This document shows, piece after piece, positions 27,807-37,136 of a DNA stretch of 64,000 bases. How positions within the stretch are numbered: the first letter of the stretch is position 1; each line of letters begins with the position of its first letter. The notes beneath the pieces were generated by a model that did not search any database, was not told the origin of the DNA, and saw only the letters and a list, made by a program, of their open reading frames with translations. A program made the position numbers and the translations under genes. The DNA comes from an uncultured Clostridia bacterium (lineage in GTDB: Bacteria; Bacillota; Clostridia; Christensenellales; UBA1242): positions 1-64,000 of the forward strand of contig CANBBP010000002.1 in assembly GCA_947366895.1 (NCBI GenBank), in the 5' to 3' direction.

Positions 27807-29060
27807 ATGAAGTTAAAAACAAAAGAAACTAAAATTGATAATCAAGTTGATTTAAATAAGATTTTATCTAAAAATGAAAGTGATAAAAAACAACTAGTAA
27901 AAATTAAAAAATGGTTTATTGTAAGGGTAGTAACTTTTTTAATAATTTCCTTAATATGTTTAGTTTCACTTTTCTTTGCAAGTAGTATAGAAAGTTTGAT
28001 AAATTTTGATTATTTTGCTAGTTCAGTTTTAGAGCCTAAACAAAGCAAAATTCATTTTATTGATGTAGGGCAAGGAGATTGTTCTGTTATTCAGTTACCA
28101 AATGGTGAAATTGCCATGATTGATACCGGGGCAAAAGACAAATGGAATAAGATAAATACTTATTTTGAATTTTTGAAAATACCTAAGAAAATAGATTATT
28201 TAATTTTAACTCATACTGATAATGACCATGTTGGGAATGCTGAAAAGATTCTTGAACATTTTGAAGTTAATAGTGTTTATATTCCAAAAGTATATTCTAA
28301 TTATGAACTTATTAATAATCTTGCAGTAAATTCTGCATATAAAGTATTTGATGATTTAACTTGGAATAATATTTGTGCAAAAATTCATACAAAGATTAAA
28401 GAAGAAAATATAAACTACAATGAAAAAGGTCTTGTTATAGAAAATGAAACAAAAAGTTTTTCTATAAATTTTTTATCGCCCTTTGAAGATTATTATGAAG
28501 ATGATAATAATTATAGTCCTATAATTTGGTGTAATTTATCGTTTCAACAAGCTTTGTTTATGGGAGATGTGGATAATAAATTAGAAAAACAATTTTTAAA
28601 AGAATATGAAACTGCAATAAATAAAAATTTATTTAAAATAACAATTTTAAAAGTAGGACATCATGGTAGTAAATCTTCTACATCTATAGAGTTTTTAGAA
28701 AAAATTAAACCTCATTTAGCGGTTATAAGTTGTGGAAAGGATAATGCTTATGGGCATCCAGCAGATGAAACTATTAATGCTTTAAATACCGTTACAGGAT
28801 TTACTAAAACTTTGCGTACTGATGTAAATAATAGTATAATGTTTTTTGCTGAAATTAATAATAACGGCATATCTTATGGGGTTTACTTGGAATATGAAAA
28901 TTTTGATAATTTTTATATAAAACATTGGCATATAGTTATTACAATAGTTACCTTATCTTTTTCTATTTTTATTTTGCCTTTGATTGCAAATGGCAAAAAA
29001 CAATTTGAAAAACTAAAAAAATTAGAAGAAAAAATAAAATTAAATAAAGAAAAAAAGTAA
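27807..29060 (+). CDS. Membrane-anchored ComEC/Rec2-type metallo-beta-lactamase-fold hydrolase
   Basis: Contains the C-terminal metallohydrolase module of ComEC without its channel. A membrane helix lies at about residues 34-55 (VRVVTFLIISLICLVSLFF). The hydrolase domain starts at HFIDVGQGDCSVI, with the metal motif H136-x-D138-x-D140-H141 followed by GN, and VGHHGSKSS further on. A second hydrophobic helix (about 374-396, HIVITIVTLSFSIFILPLI) and a basic tail end the protein. Two helices would place the catalytic domain outside the membrane with both ends inside. Nuclease or other phosphoesterase activity is possible. It is not a full ComEC, and competence cannot be inferred. Confidence 0.82.
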   Translation: MKLKTKETKIDNQVDLNKILSKNESDKKQLVKIKKWFIVRVVTFLIISLICLVSLFFASSIESLINFDYFASSVLEPKQSKIHFIDVGQGDCSVIQLPNGEIAMIDTGAKDKWNKINTYFEFLKIPKKIDYLILTHTDNDHVGNAEKILEHFEVNSVYIPKVYSNYELINNLAVNSAYKVFDDLTWNNICAKIHTKIKEENINYNEKGLVIENETKSFSINFLSPFEDYYEDDNNYSPIIWCNLSFQQALFMGDVDNKLEKQFLKEYETAINKNLFKITILKVGHHGSKSSTSIEFLEKIKPHLAVISCGKDNAYGHPADETINALNTVTGFTKTLRTDVNNSIMFFAEINNNGISYGVYLEYENFDNFYIKHWHIVITIVTLSFSIFILPLIANGKKQFEKLKKLEEKIKLNKEKK

Positions 29061-29435
29061 CAAAAGTTTAAAAAAATAAATGAATTAAAAAAAATTTTTT
29101 ATATGAAATCTTGTTAATATTTTAGTTGGAATATTTATAATAAAAGAGTAAAGAATAAATTGATTTTTATCTTTGTGCATATGCACAAAGATATCTTTTT
29201 ATATGCTATTTTTGAAGATAAAACATTGACACTACTACTTGCTAATGTTAAAGTTGAATAGGTAATTGAAGATTATTAAAATTAATATTACCAAACTAAA
29301 AGTATTTGATTTTTAAATTATTTATATTTTATGTTTAAGATTTTTTTATAAAAAAAGATTATGAAAATATAATATTAAATTTAAAAATATAATCACTTAA
29401 TTAAATAAAAGCATTTTTATATTTGGAGTTTTTAA
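29061..29435 (+). other. Long leader region upstream of nrdD
   Basis: AT-rich gap with a perfect palindrome (29168-29193) and a promoter candidate: TTGACA (29226-29231), 17 bases, TAAAGT (29249-29254). This would give an nrdD leader of about 180 bases. I do not recognise a NrdR box pair or a cobalamin riboswitch. Confidence 0.5.
29168..29198 (+). terminator. Perfect 26-base palindrome, probable terminator
   Basis: TATCTTTGTGC / GCACAAAGATA with an ATAT centre, followed by TCTTTTT. As RNA it is an 11-pair stem with a U-rich tail, about 110 bases after the ComEC-like stop. As DNA it could equally be an operator just upstream of the nrdD promoter candidate. Confidence 0.6.
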
Positions 29436-31526
29436 ATGATTAAGCAAGTAAAAAAAAGAGATGGAATTTTACAAGATTATGATAGGTCAAAAATCGCTGA
29501 TGCCATTTTTAAGGCAGCAGTTGCTTGTGGTGGAAATAACAAAAAAGAAGCAGAAGATTTAGCAATTCTTGTAGAAAAAGAAATAGATAAAAAATTTAAA
29601 ACTGAAATACCAGCAGTAGAGGAAATACAGGATTTGGTGGAAAAAGTTTTAATAGAAAATCGTCATGCACAAGTTGCAAAGGCTTATATTATTTATCGTG
29701 AAAAAAGGTCTAGTGAAAGAAAGTTAAATGCACTTACTGGGGAAACTATAGATTTATTTACAAAATATTTAGATAATAGCGATTGGTCCGTTAAAGAAAA
29801 TTCTAATGCAGGTAGAAGTGTAGCTGGACTTAATAATTATGTTAGAGAAGCCTTTACAAAAAATTATTGGCTTAATCAAATTTATCCTGAAGAAATTCGT
29901 CAGGCACATGAAAGCGGAGCAATTCATATTCACGATTTAGGCTTTTTTGGTTCATACTGTGTAGGTTGGGATTTAAGGCAAATATTAACAGATGGTTACA
30001 CAGGCGTTCCTGATAAAGTGTCTAGTAAACCTCCAAAACATTTTAGGTCATTTTTAGGACAAATAGTAAATGCAACTTATACTACTCAATGTGAAACAGC
30101 AGGAGCTCAGGCTTGGAGTAGTTTTGATACTTACTGTGCTCCATTTATAAAACTTGATAATTTATCTTATAAACAAGTAAAACAAGCTTTACAAGAATTT
30201 ATTTTTAATATGAATGTTCCAACTCGTGTTGGTTTTCAATGTCCTTTTTCTAATGTTACTTTAGATATAAAATGTCCTAAAACTTTAAAAGACCAACCTA
30301 TTATTGTTGGTGGAGAAATGCAAGATTCTACTTATGGTGAATATCAAGAAGAAATGGACATTTTTAACAAGGCTTTGTGTGAAGTTATGTTAGAAGGTGA
30401 TAGTAATGGTAGAGTATTTACTTTCCCTATTCCAACAATAAACATAACTAAAGATTTTAACTGGGATAGTGATGTTGTTGATAGTTTAATGGAAATAACA
30501 TGTAAATACGGAGTACCATATTTTGCTAATTATGTAAATTCTGATTTATCACCTGAAGATGCAATATCTATGTGTTGTCGTTTGCGACTTGATGTTACGG
30601 AACTTAGAAAGCGTGGAGGTGGTCTTTTTGGCTCAAATCCATTAACAGGTTCAATTGGTGTTGTTACCCTTAATCTTGCTAGAATTGGGTATTTAGCAAA
30701 AGATGAAAATGAGTATTTTTCCTTGCTAAGTAAATATTCTGACATTGCAAAAAAATCATTAGAAATTAAACGCAAAGTTATTGAAAATCAAACAGAAAAA
30801 GGGTTGTATCCTTATTCTGCATATTATCTTAGACAAGTAAAACAAAAATCTGGTGGGTATTGGTCTAACCACTTTAATACTATCGGAATTATAGGAATGA
30901 ATGAAAGTTTATTAAACTTTATGAATAAAGATATTACTACAGAAGAAGGCTTAAACTTTGCTATAAAAGTTATGCATTATTTAAGAGAAAAAATGATTGA
31001 ATATCAAAAGGAAACTGGTAATCAATATAATCTTGAAGCAACTCCTGCAGAGGGAACAAGTGCAAGACTTGCTAAAATAGATAAAATTTTGTATCCTAAA
31101 ATAATTACAGCAGGGAAAAATGCAGTTAGTTATACTAATTCTACTCAAATACCTGTTGAATATACTGATGACATATTTAAAGTGGTAAAACTTCAAGATG
31201 AATTACAATCATTATATACTGGGGGAACTGTTTTACATCTTTATTTAGGTGAGAGAATAGAAGATAAAGAAGTTTGTAAGTCTTTAATAAGGAAGATTTT
31301 TTCTACCTCAAAAATGCCTTATCTTTCCATCACCCCAACTTTTAGTGTTTGTAATGAGCATGGTTATATTACTGGAGAACATTTTACTTGCCCAAAATGT
31401 AACAAAAAAACTGAAGTTTGGTCAAGAGTTGTTGGCTATCTTAGACCTGTTCAAGATTATAATGATAGTAAATATGATGAATATCAAATAAGAAAAAAAT
31501 TTGTAGTATCAGAAGATTGTAAATAA
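29436..31526 (+). CDS. nrdD: Anaerobic ribonucleoside-triphosphate reductase (class III)
   Basis: Reduces NTPs to dNTPs using an oxygen-sensitive glycyl radical and formate. The N-terminal ATP-cone (IKQVKKRDGILQDYDRSKIA) senses the ATP/dATP ratio. The catalytic domain contains HIHDLGFFGSYCVGWD. The C-terminus has the zinc site around TCPKCNKKTEVW and the glycyl-radical motif RVVGYLRP with Gly667. The length of 696 is normal. NrdG follows at 31716. This is strong evidence of anaerobic growth. Regulation may involve the 180-base leader. Confidence 0.95.
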   Translation: MIKQVKKRDGILQDYDRSKIADAIFKAAVACGGNNKKEAEDLAILVEKEIDKKFKTEIPAVEEIQDLVEKVLIENRHAQVAKAYIIYREKRSSERKLNALTGETIDLFTKYLDNSDWSVKENSNAGRSVAGLNNYVREAFTKNYWLNQIYPEEIRQAHESGAIHIHDLGFFGSYCVGWDLRQILTDGYTGVPDKVSSKPPKHFRSFLGQIVNATYTTQCETAGAQAWSSFDTYCAPFIKLDNLSYKQVKQALQEFIFNMNVPTRVGFQCPFSNVTLDIKCPKTLKDQPIIVGGEMQDSTYGEYQEEMDIFNKALCEVMLEGDSNGRVFTFPIPTINITKDFNWDSDVVDSLMEITCKYGVPYFANYVNSDLSPEDAISMCCRLRLDVTELRKRGGGLFGSNPLTGSIGVVTLNLARIGYLAKDENEYFSLLSKYSDIAKKSLEIKRKVIENQTEKGLYPYSAYYLRQVKQKSGGYWSNHFNTIGIIGMNESLLNFMNKDITTEEGLNFAIKVMHYLREKMIEYQKETGNQYNLEATPAEGTSARLAKIDKILYPKIITAGKNAVSYTNSTQIPVEYTDDIFKVVKLQDELQSLYTGGTVLHLYLGERIEDKEVCKSLIRKIFSTSKMPYLSITPTFSVCNEHGYITGEHFTCPKCNKKTEVWSRVVGYLRPVQDYNDSKYDEYQIRKKFVVSEDCK

Positions 31527-31600
31527 GTTATATAATAATTTTAAACAAATAAATAATTTTCTAAGGTTTATTTAAAATTATAACTATCTATTTAGTAAAT

Positions 31601-31634
31601 AAAATATTAATTTTTTTAAATTAATATTTTTATT
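31601..31634 (+). terminator. Possible attenuating hairpin between nrdD and nrdG
   Basis: AAAATATTAATTT / AAATTAATATTTT around a short T loop, followed by a T-rich stretch. It is AT-only and therefore weak. It may lower nrdG expression relative to nrdD. Confidence 0.4.
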
Positions 31635-31715
31635 TTATAATAGTAAATTAGTTTTGATTTTACTATATAAAAAAAGAATTAAAATGTTCTATATTTTTAA
31701 AAGGAAGGAAAACAA

Positions 31716-32504
31716 TTGAACATAGGGGGAATAGTAAAAAATTCGTTTGTAGATTATCCTCAAAAAATATCATGTGTTATTTTTACAATAGGTTGTAATA
31801 TGAATTGTTGGTATTGTCATAATAAGCATTTATTACATAATGATTGTAAAAAATTAGATGAACAAGAAATATTTAATTTTCTTAAAGAACATAAAACTTT
31901 TTTAGATGGGGTTGTTATAAGCGGAGGAGAACCTACATTACAATCTGATTTAGAAGATTTCATAATCAAAATTAAAAAGTTAGGATATTTAGTTAAACTA
32001 GATACAAATGGTACAAATTATAAATTATTAAAAAAGTTAATAGATAATAAATACATAGATTATGTGGCAATGGATATTAAAGCTCCTCTTGAAAACTATT
32101 CGTTAATTACTTCTACAAAAAAATTAGATGATATAAAAAGTAGTATTGAATTATTAAAGCAAAATTGTATTGACTATGAATTTAGAACAACTTTTTCTCC
32201 TGATTTAACTGTTTCGGATATTGCAAAAATAGCAAAGGGAATTTTAGGTGCAAAAAGTTATTCAATTCAAAAATATGAAATTCCGGAATCCGTTATGGGG
32301 CAAGATTATTTAGAAGGTTATAAAAAAGAAAAAATAGAAGAAATTAAATTATGTAGTATAATTAAGAATACTAATACTATCAAAAATTTGTCTGATTATA
32401 ACTCTAAATATAACTTAAAACCATTGGATGAAAATGAATTTTTCAAGGCAAAAAAAGAAGCTTTGAAATATGTTAACAAGGTAATAATTAAAGGCCTAAA
32501 TTAA
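31716..32504 (+). CDS. nrdG: Anaerobic ribonucleotide reductase-activating protein
   Basis: Radical SAM activase that installs the glycyl radical on NrdD. The cluster motif C27-x3-C31-x2-C34 is in GCNMNCWYCHN; GGEPTLQSDL and KLDTNG follow as in activases. At 262 residues it is longer than E. coli NrdG and closer to the Clostridial/archaeal form. The start is TTG, preceded by AAGGAAGG at a good distance. The position after nrdD decides the assignment over the PflA alternative. Confidence 0.88.
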   Translation: MNIGGIVKNSFVDYPQKISCVIFTIGCNMNCWYCHNKHLLHNDCKKLDEQEIFNFLKEHKTFLDGVVISGGEPTLQSDLEDFIIKIKKLGYLVKLDTNGTNYKLLKKLIDNKYIDYVAMDIKAPLENYSLITSTKKLDDIKSSIELLKQNCIDYEFRTTFSPDLTVSDIAKIAKGILGAKSYSIQKYEIPESVMGQDYLEGYKKEKIEEIKLCSIIKNTNTIKNLSDYNSKYNLKPLDENEFFKAKKEALKYVNKVIIKGLN

Positions 32505-32506
32505 AA

Positions 32507-32550
32507 TAAAAATAATCCTCTTGTAAAAAATAAGGGGTTTATTTTTTTTA
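32507..32550 (+). terminator. Terminator of nrdG
   Basis: Stem AAATAAxCCTCTT / AAGGGGxTTATTT with one mismatch and one G-T pair, then eight Ts. Confidence 0.75.
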
Positions 32551-32605
32551 GTTTATATGTTATAATAATCTATCTAAAATTTTAATTAAAGGAAGCATAT
32601 TACAA

Positions 32606-33616
32606 GTGATAAATTTACTAGGAGCAATGAGTACAGCTGGTATAGTTTTTTTAGTAATATTTTTAGTTTTGTTAGTAGTTTTTATTGTACTAATTTGTAT
32701 TTTTGTTCCTTTAAAATTATGGTTTAAAATGCTAACAAGTGGTGCTTATATTTCTATGATAAGGCTTGCAAATTTAAAACAAAGAAAATATAATTTAGAT
32801 GATATAACCGATAGTTATATATCTATTAAAAAAGCAAATTTAAATATTAATTTAAATGAATTAGAAACTCATTTATTATCGGGTGGTAGCATAAATAATG
32901 TCGTAAATGCCCTTATAACTGCACAAAATGCAAATATCGACTTATCTGTTGACTTAGCCAAAGTTATTGATTTAGCAGGCTTAGACACTGTAGAAACGGT
33001 TAAGAGTTGTATTATTCCTAAAGTAATAAGTACTGAAGAAATTACTGCTATAACTAAAGATGCTATAGAAATTAAGGTAAAGGCAAATATAACAATAAAA
33101 CCTAGTTTATACAAGATTGTTGGTGGAACAGGTGAAGAAACAATTTTATCAAAAATAACTGAAGGAATTGTTGCTGTAATAGGTGCTATAAAAGACCATA
33201 GAGAAGTATTAGAAAATCCAGAATTAGTGTCAAAAAATGTTCTTGCAAAATATGAAGATAATGAAAGTGCTTATACTATTATTTCTCTTGACTTGGTTGA
33301 TATTAAACTAGGTAATAATATAGGTGCAAAATTAAAATTGGATGAATTAACTTTGGAAGAAAGGATTGTTAATGCAAGGGCTGAACAACTTAAAGTAGAT
33401 GCTTTTTTGAAAGAGCAAAATATGAGGTTAAAGGCACAAGAAATTAATGTTGAAAAACTAAAAGCTGAAGCAGAAGTTCCTAAAAAAATAGTTAAAGTTT
33501 TTGAACAAGGTGATATGTCACTAATGGACTATTATAAATTACAAAATATTATAGCAGATACTAATATGCGTAAAGCAATAGCAAAAACCAGTTCTAATAA
33601 TTCAACTAATAATTAG
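32606..33616 (+). CDS. floA: Flotillin-like protein FloA
   Basis: Membrane scaffold protein that organises functional membrane microdomains. One hydrophobic helix (about residues 10-38) is followed by the SPFH-like core; HLLSGGSINNVVNALITAQ, PKVISTEEI, GGTGEETIL and DHREVLENPELVSKNVLA match the FloA/YqfA family closely. The C-terminal coiled coil contains NARAEQLK and AEAEVPKKI, ending with LMDYYKLQNI and ADTNMR. The GTG at 32606 has AAAGGAAG 11 bases away; an in-frame ATG at 32627 with GGAG close by is the alternative. The next gene is also membrane-anchored. Confidence 0.93.
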   Translation: MINLLGAMSTAGIVFLVIFLVLLVVFIVLICIFVPLKLWFKMLTSGAYISMIRLANLKQRKYNLDDITDSYISIKKANLNINLNELETHLLSGGSINNVVNALITAQNANIDLSVDLAKVIDLAGLDTVETVKSCIIPKVISTEEITAITKDAIEIKVKANITIKPSLYKIVGGTGEETILSKITEGIVAVIGAIKDHREVLENPELVSKNVLAKYEDNESAYTIISLDLVDIKLGNNIGAKLKLDELTLEERIVNARAEQLKVDAFLKEQNMRLKAQEINVEKLKAEAEVPKKIVKVFEQGDMSLMDYYKLQNIIADTNMRKAIAKTSSNNSTNN

Positions 33617-33712
33617 TTATTTTTAATGCAAACCATTTGTAAAAAGGATTAATCAATTTTACAAAAAAATTTATTTAATTACTAATTTTTTATTAAAGGA
33701 GGAAAACAAAAG

Positions 33713-34882
33713 ATGAGTATTAATGCTTTAATAATTATATCTTGTATCGTTTTTGTTTTTTCTCTTTTACTTTATCTTCTCATTAAAAATTGGAATAAAT
33801 TTAAAGCTTTCATTTTGAAAGTTGATGATAAATTAATTAAAAGAAATGAAAGTTATAATAATAGAAATAAAGAAAAAAGTTCTAACCAAAAAGAGAAAGA
33901 AAAAAATAAGGAAGAAAGTAATGATGTAAAACAAATTACTTATAATGATAATAAATCTAAGCAAAGTGATAGTAAACAAAAATCTACTAACAACAATAAT
34001 TCAAGTAAATCAAAAAGTAATGAAAAAGAAAATTCAACTAAATTAAAGCCAAGTAAGGCTGTTGAACAAATAAGACCCATTTTGCTTCCGCCAAATAAGG
34101 AAGCTGAAGAAAGGGATATTAAATTACTTGAAATGAAAAAAAGACCTGAACAAATTGAAAGTTCCCCTCAAAAAGCAATAGACTTTAAGTATGGCTCTAG
34201 ACAATCAATGCAAAATCAAAGTAATAATCAAAATACTCAAACTGCAAATCAAAATCAAAAAAGAAAAGTAAAAAATAGTAATGATGATTTTATTTCCTTT
34301 AATGTTAATAAAGAAAATAACTTTAACCCTTTAAAAAGAGATGTAAAAAAACAATTTGATGATATTAAAAACTTTTTAGATTTGCCTGAAAATCAAGAAG
34401 CCATTAAGCAAAAAGGTGTTAGTTATAATGGTAATTCTTTTAATACTGTTGATAAAGTAGATGATTCATTTTTTAAAAATCCTGAAAATGGTTTTACTAA
34501 TTATGGTAGGGGAAATATTCCCACGGGGGCTAAAAGCAATAGTTCTATTGTAAACAATTATAATAATTCAAAAAATAATTTTAATAATATTACAAATAAT
34601 AATATTAATACTACACATTTAGTTAATAATCAACAGCCATTTGTTAATTATGCGGGTGGAGAAGTAATGCAAACAAATACAAAATATGCAAGAAAATCTT
34701 CCAATCAGTTTGGAATGCCTGCATTTAATTTAAGTGAAAATGAATTATCTTATGCTTCAAAAATGAATGAAAACAATGATTCTCTAACGTTAGAGCAAGA
34801 AAATATTGACTTAAATAAATTGCCAAATAATCTTAAAAAAATGATTATACAAAACATTCTAGACCGCAAGGATTATGATTAA
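33713..34882 (+). CDS. N-terminally anchored Asn/Lys-rich low-complexity protein
   Basis: 389 residues, not recognised. One membrane helix at about 4-26 (IISCIVFVFSLLLYLLI) is followed by a long Lys/Asn/Ser/Glu-rich, probably disordered region with Asn-rich stretches (about 280-310). The C-terminal 50 residues look more ordered (FGMPAFNLSENELSYASKM, then LPNNLKKMIIQNILDRK). It has a very strong AAAGGAGG ribosome site. The placement 97 bases after floA with no terminator suggests co-expression and a role at the membrane. I would not assign a function. Confidence 0.7.
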   Translation: MSINALIIISCIVFVFSLLLYLLIKNWNKFKAFILKVDDKLIKRNESYNNRNKEKSSNQKEKEKNKEESNDVKQITYNDNKSKQSDSKQKSTNNNNSSKSKSNEKENSTKLKPSKAVEQIRPILLPPNKEAEERDIKLLEMKKRPEQIESSPQKAIDFKYGSRQSMQNQSNNQNTQTANQNQKRKVKNSNDDFISFNVNKENNFNPLKRDVKKQFDDIKNFLDLPENQEAIKQKGVSYNGNSFNTVDKVDDSFFKNPENGFTNYGRGNIPTGAKSNSSIVNNYNNSKNNFNNITNNNINTTHLVNNQQPFVNYAGGEVMQTNTKYARKSSNQFGMPAFNLSENELSYASKMNENNDSLTLEQENIDLNKLPNNLKKMIIQNILDRKDYD

Positions 34883-34909
34883 AAAAGTTTTTTTGCTTCT
34901 TAACTTTGT

Positions 34910-34946
34910 TTGACAAATATTTATGGATATAATATGATATTATCAT
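34910..34946 (+). promoter_or_regulatory. Promoter with overlapping palindrome, SUFU gene
   Basis: TTGACA (34910-34915), 17 bases, TATGAT (34933-34938). The -10 overlaps ATGATAtTATCAT (34934-34946), a palindrome that could be an operator. Confidence 0.5.
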
Positions 34947-34967
34947 AAGATTTTAAGGAGGGCAAAA

Positions 34968-35660
34968 ATGGACGAACCTTTCTTTAGTGAAGTATTAACT
35001 GAGAGACAAGTTGAGGTTGTAAATCATTATATTAATGTAATGGGCTTTAAACTAACGAGTTTTGATTATATTAAATCTCAAGAATTTATGAGTGACCTTT
35101 TTCCTATTGATGTTGCAATTTTTGGACCTACTGAAGAATTTCCTTATTACACTATTACAACTGTAGGTTTAAGTCAGTATTGTTTTCCTAAGTATTGTGC
35201 AAGAGTAGAGTTAAGCATGGTTTTACCTTTAACTTGGAAACCTATTTTTGGTAAAAAAGAATATTTTTGGGCTCCTAGATTGCTTCTTGACATTGCTTAT
35301 CAAATTGTAGAGAATAATATAGGTATTCATATAGGGCAAGTTTATTTATTTAATAGTGAAGATGGAAAGCCATATTCTACAGAAACTGATGTTATAGGTG
35401 GTATTATATGTTTGCCTGAAATGTTTCCTATGGATATTTTAGAAAAAAAAATTGAATTTTCTTATACTAGATTTTTTCAAGTTATGACATTAGATAAAAA
35501 TGCTGTAAGCAAACTTGAGGAATTAGGTCCAATGGATTATATTAAGTATGAATTGCATGATTCTGATAATGCGTTAATGGTTGTTCCTGTAAAGGAAATA
35601 AAAGAAAAAGGTATAGAAAAATTAATTAATCAGAATGAAAATGCTTTAAAAGGAAATTAG
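34968..35660 (+). CDS. Suppressor-of-fused (SUFU) domain protein
   Basis: Single SUFU-like domain of 230 residues. The pattern FPIDVAIFGPTEEFPYYTIT, TVGLS, then ARVELSMVLPLTW is that of bacterial SUFU-domain proteins. In animals SUFU is a Hedgehog-pathway regulator; bacterial versions are widespread, lack an agreed function and sometimes act as immunity proteins in polymorphic toxin systems. Here there is no toxin gene next to it. Strong AAGGAGGG ribosome site, own promoter and own terminator indicate an independent unit. Confidence 0.83.
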   Translation: MDEPFFSEVLTERQVEVVNHYINVMGFKLTSFDYIKSQEFMSDLFPIDVAIFGPTEEFPYYTITTVGLSQYCFPKYCARVELSMVLPLTWKPIFGKKEYFWAPRLLLDIAYQIVENNIGIHIGQVYLFNSEDGKPYSTETDVIGGIICLPEMFPMDILEKKIEFSYTRFFQVMTLDKNAVSKLEELGPMDYIKYELHDSDNALMVVPVKEIKEKGIEKLINQNENALKGN

Positions 35661-35673
35661 TTTTTAATATTTA

Positions 35674-35704
35674 AAGGTCACCAATTTTTAGGTGGCTTTT
35701 ATTA
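35674..35704 (+). terminator. Terminator of the SUFU gene
   Basis: Ten-pair stem AAAGGTCACC / GGTGGCTTTT with two G-T pairs and an 8-base loop, then T-rich. Confidence 0.8.
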
Positions 35705-35818
35705 TTGATTAGAAATAAAATTATATTAGCAAGGTTTTGATTATCTTTTAACTTGACTTTTTCAAATTATGTAAGTATCATTTTAAATATATTTATTGCA
35801 CAAAAGGTTTAAAATAAA

Positions 35819-36310
35819 ATGCGAGTTTTAGGTATTGACCCTGGTTTTGCTCTTGTTGGTTTTGGAATCGTGGACCAGGAAGGCTCTAATTATAAAATTG
35901 TTGATTATGGTGTTATATCAACCACTAAAGACGAAAGTTTTTCTACTCGTCTTGCTATAATCTATAAAGGTATGTGCGACTTAATAGAAACTTATAAACC
36001 TGATGCTATTGCATTGGAAGAATTGTTCTTTTTTAAAAATCAAAAAACGGTTATACCTGTAGCAGAAGCTAGAGGAGTTATAGTTCTTGCTGGTATTCAA
36101 CATATGGGAGAAATGTTTGAATATACTCCTTTACAAATAAAGCAGGCATTAACAGGTAATGGTAGAGCAGAAAAAAAACAAATTCAGTTTATGGTTAAAA
36201 GTATTTTAGGACTTGATAAAGTTCCTAAACCAGATGATGCAGCAGATGCTGTTGCAGTGGCTATAACTCATTTACAAACAAATGGTAGCATTGTTGACAA
36301 TAGAATTTAG
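35819..36310 (+). CDS. ruvC: Holliday junction endonuclease RuvC
   Basis: Resolves Holliday junctions with RuvAB. Catalytic acidic residues are visible: Asp7 in GIDPG, Glu67/68 in LEELFF, and the Asp140/Asp143 pair in KPDDAADAVAVAITH. The length of 163 is typical. It is the first gene of ruvC-ruvA-ruvB. Its ribosome site (AAAGG, 12 bases away) is weak. Confidence 0.95.
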   Translation: MRVLGIDPGFALVGFGIVDQEGSNYKIVDYGVISTTKDESFSTRLAIIYKGMCDLIETYKPDAIALEELFFFKNQKTVIPVAEARGVIVLAGIQHMGEMFEYTPLQIKQALTGNGRAEKKQIQFMVKSILGLDKVPKPDDAADAVAVAITHLQTNGSIVDNRI

Positions 36311-36448
36311 AGATTAAAAAAATTAATAGATATTTATTATAAAAATATTCTTAAGTTGATTTATATTTTAGTTTAATTTTGACTATTCTATAAAAAATTA
36401 ATTAATTTTATATATTTAAGTATTAAAAATTAAAAGAGAGTTTAATTT

Positions 36449-37033
36449 ATGTATAATTACATTATAGGTAAAGTTACAGATATGTCAGATGGACTTTTTG
36501 TATTGGAAAATAATAATATTGGCTATGAAATTTTTGCTTCCAATTATACATTAAGAACATTAGAACATGCAGATGGAGAGGTTAAAGTATATATATTTTA
36601 TCATCAAAAAGAAGATGGAGTTTCTTTATATGGCTTTTGTGATAAAAATGAAAAAGATATATTTTTAAAGCTTATTAGTGTTAGTGGTGTAGGACCCAAG
36701 GGAGCTATGGCAATACTATCAAATATAAAACCTGATGATTTATGCAAAGTTATTGCAAAACAAGATTTAAGTGCTTTATCTTCAGTAAAGGGAGTGGGTA
36801 AAAAAACTGCAGAACGATTATTAGTTGAACTCAAAGATAAAGTAAATGTGCTACCTCTTGAAGTTTTAGGAGATATAAAATTAGAAAATAATGAAATGGA
36901 AGATGCATGTGAAGTATTGGTAAGTTTAGGCTTAACAAAAATGGAAGCTTTAAAACTTGCTAGAGAAAGTTACAAACAAGGTGATAGTGCTGAGGATATA
37001 ATTTCAAAATCACTATTTTTAATGAAGAAGTAA
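36449..37033 (+). CDS. ruvA: Holliday junction DNA-binding protein RuvA
   Basis: Tetrameric protein that holds the four-way junction for RuvB. N-terminal OB fold (IGKVTDM and GIGYEIF-like INIGYEIF), helix-hairpin-helix motifs SVSGVGPKGAMAIL and SVKGVGKKTAERLLVELKDK, and a C-terminal domain III (about 150-194) that contacts RuvB. The length of 194 is normal. Located between ruvC and ruvB. Confidence 0.95.
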   Translation: MYNYIIGKVTDMSDGLFVLENNNIGYEIFASNYTLRTLEHADGEVKVYIFYHQKEDGVSLYGFCDKNEKDIFLKLISVSGVGPKGAMAILSNIKPDDLCKVIAKQDLSALSSVKGVGKKTAERLLVELKDKVNVLPLEVLGDIKLENNEMEDACEVLVSLGLTKMEALKLARESYKQGDSAEDIISKSLFLMKK

Positions 37034-37136
37034 ATTTTTATATAATTATTTAAATGAAGTTGAATTATATTAAAAATTACTTAAATATTATTTTATAAAT
37101 CTTAAAGTAAATTTAATAAACTTAAAAGGTTAAGAG

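Noticed and set aside
11926..29060. Competence system from the TfoX-N protein and ComEC-like protein
   Set aside because: The TfoX domain is a stand-alone N-terminal version, the ComEC-like protein lacks the channel, and no pilus or DNA-uptake genes are present.
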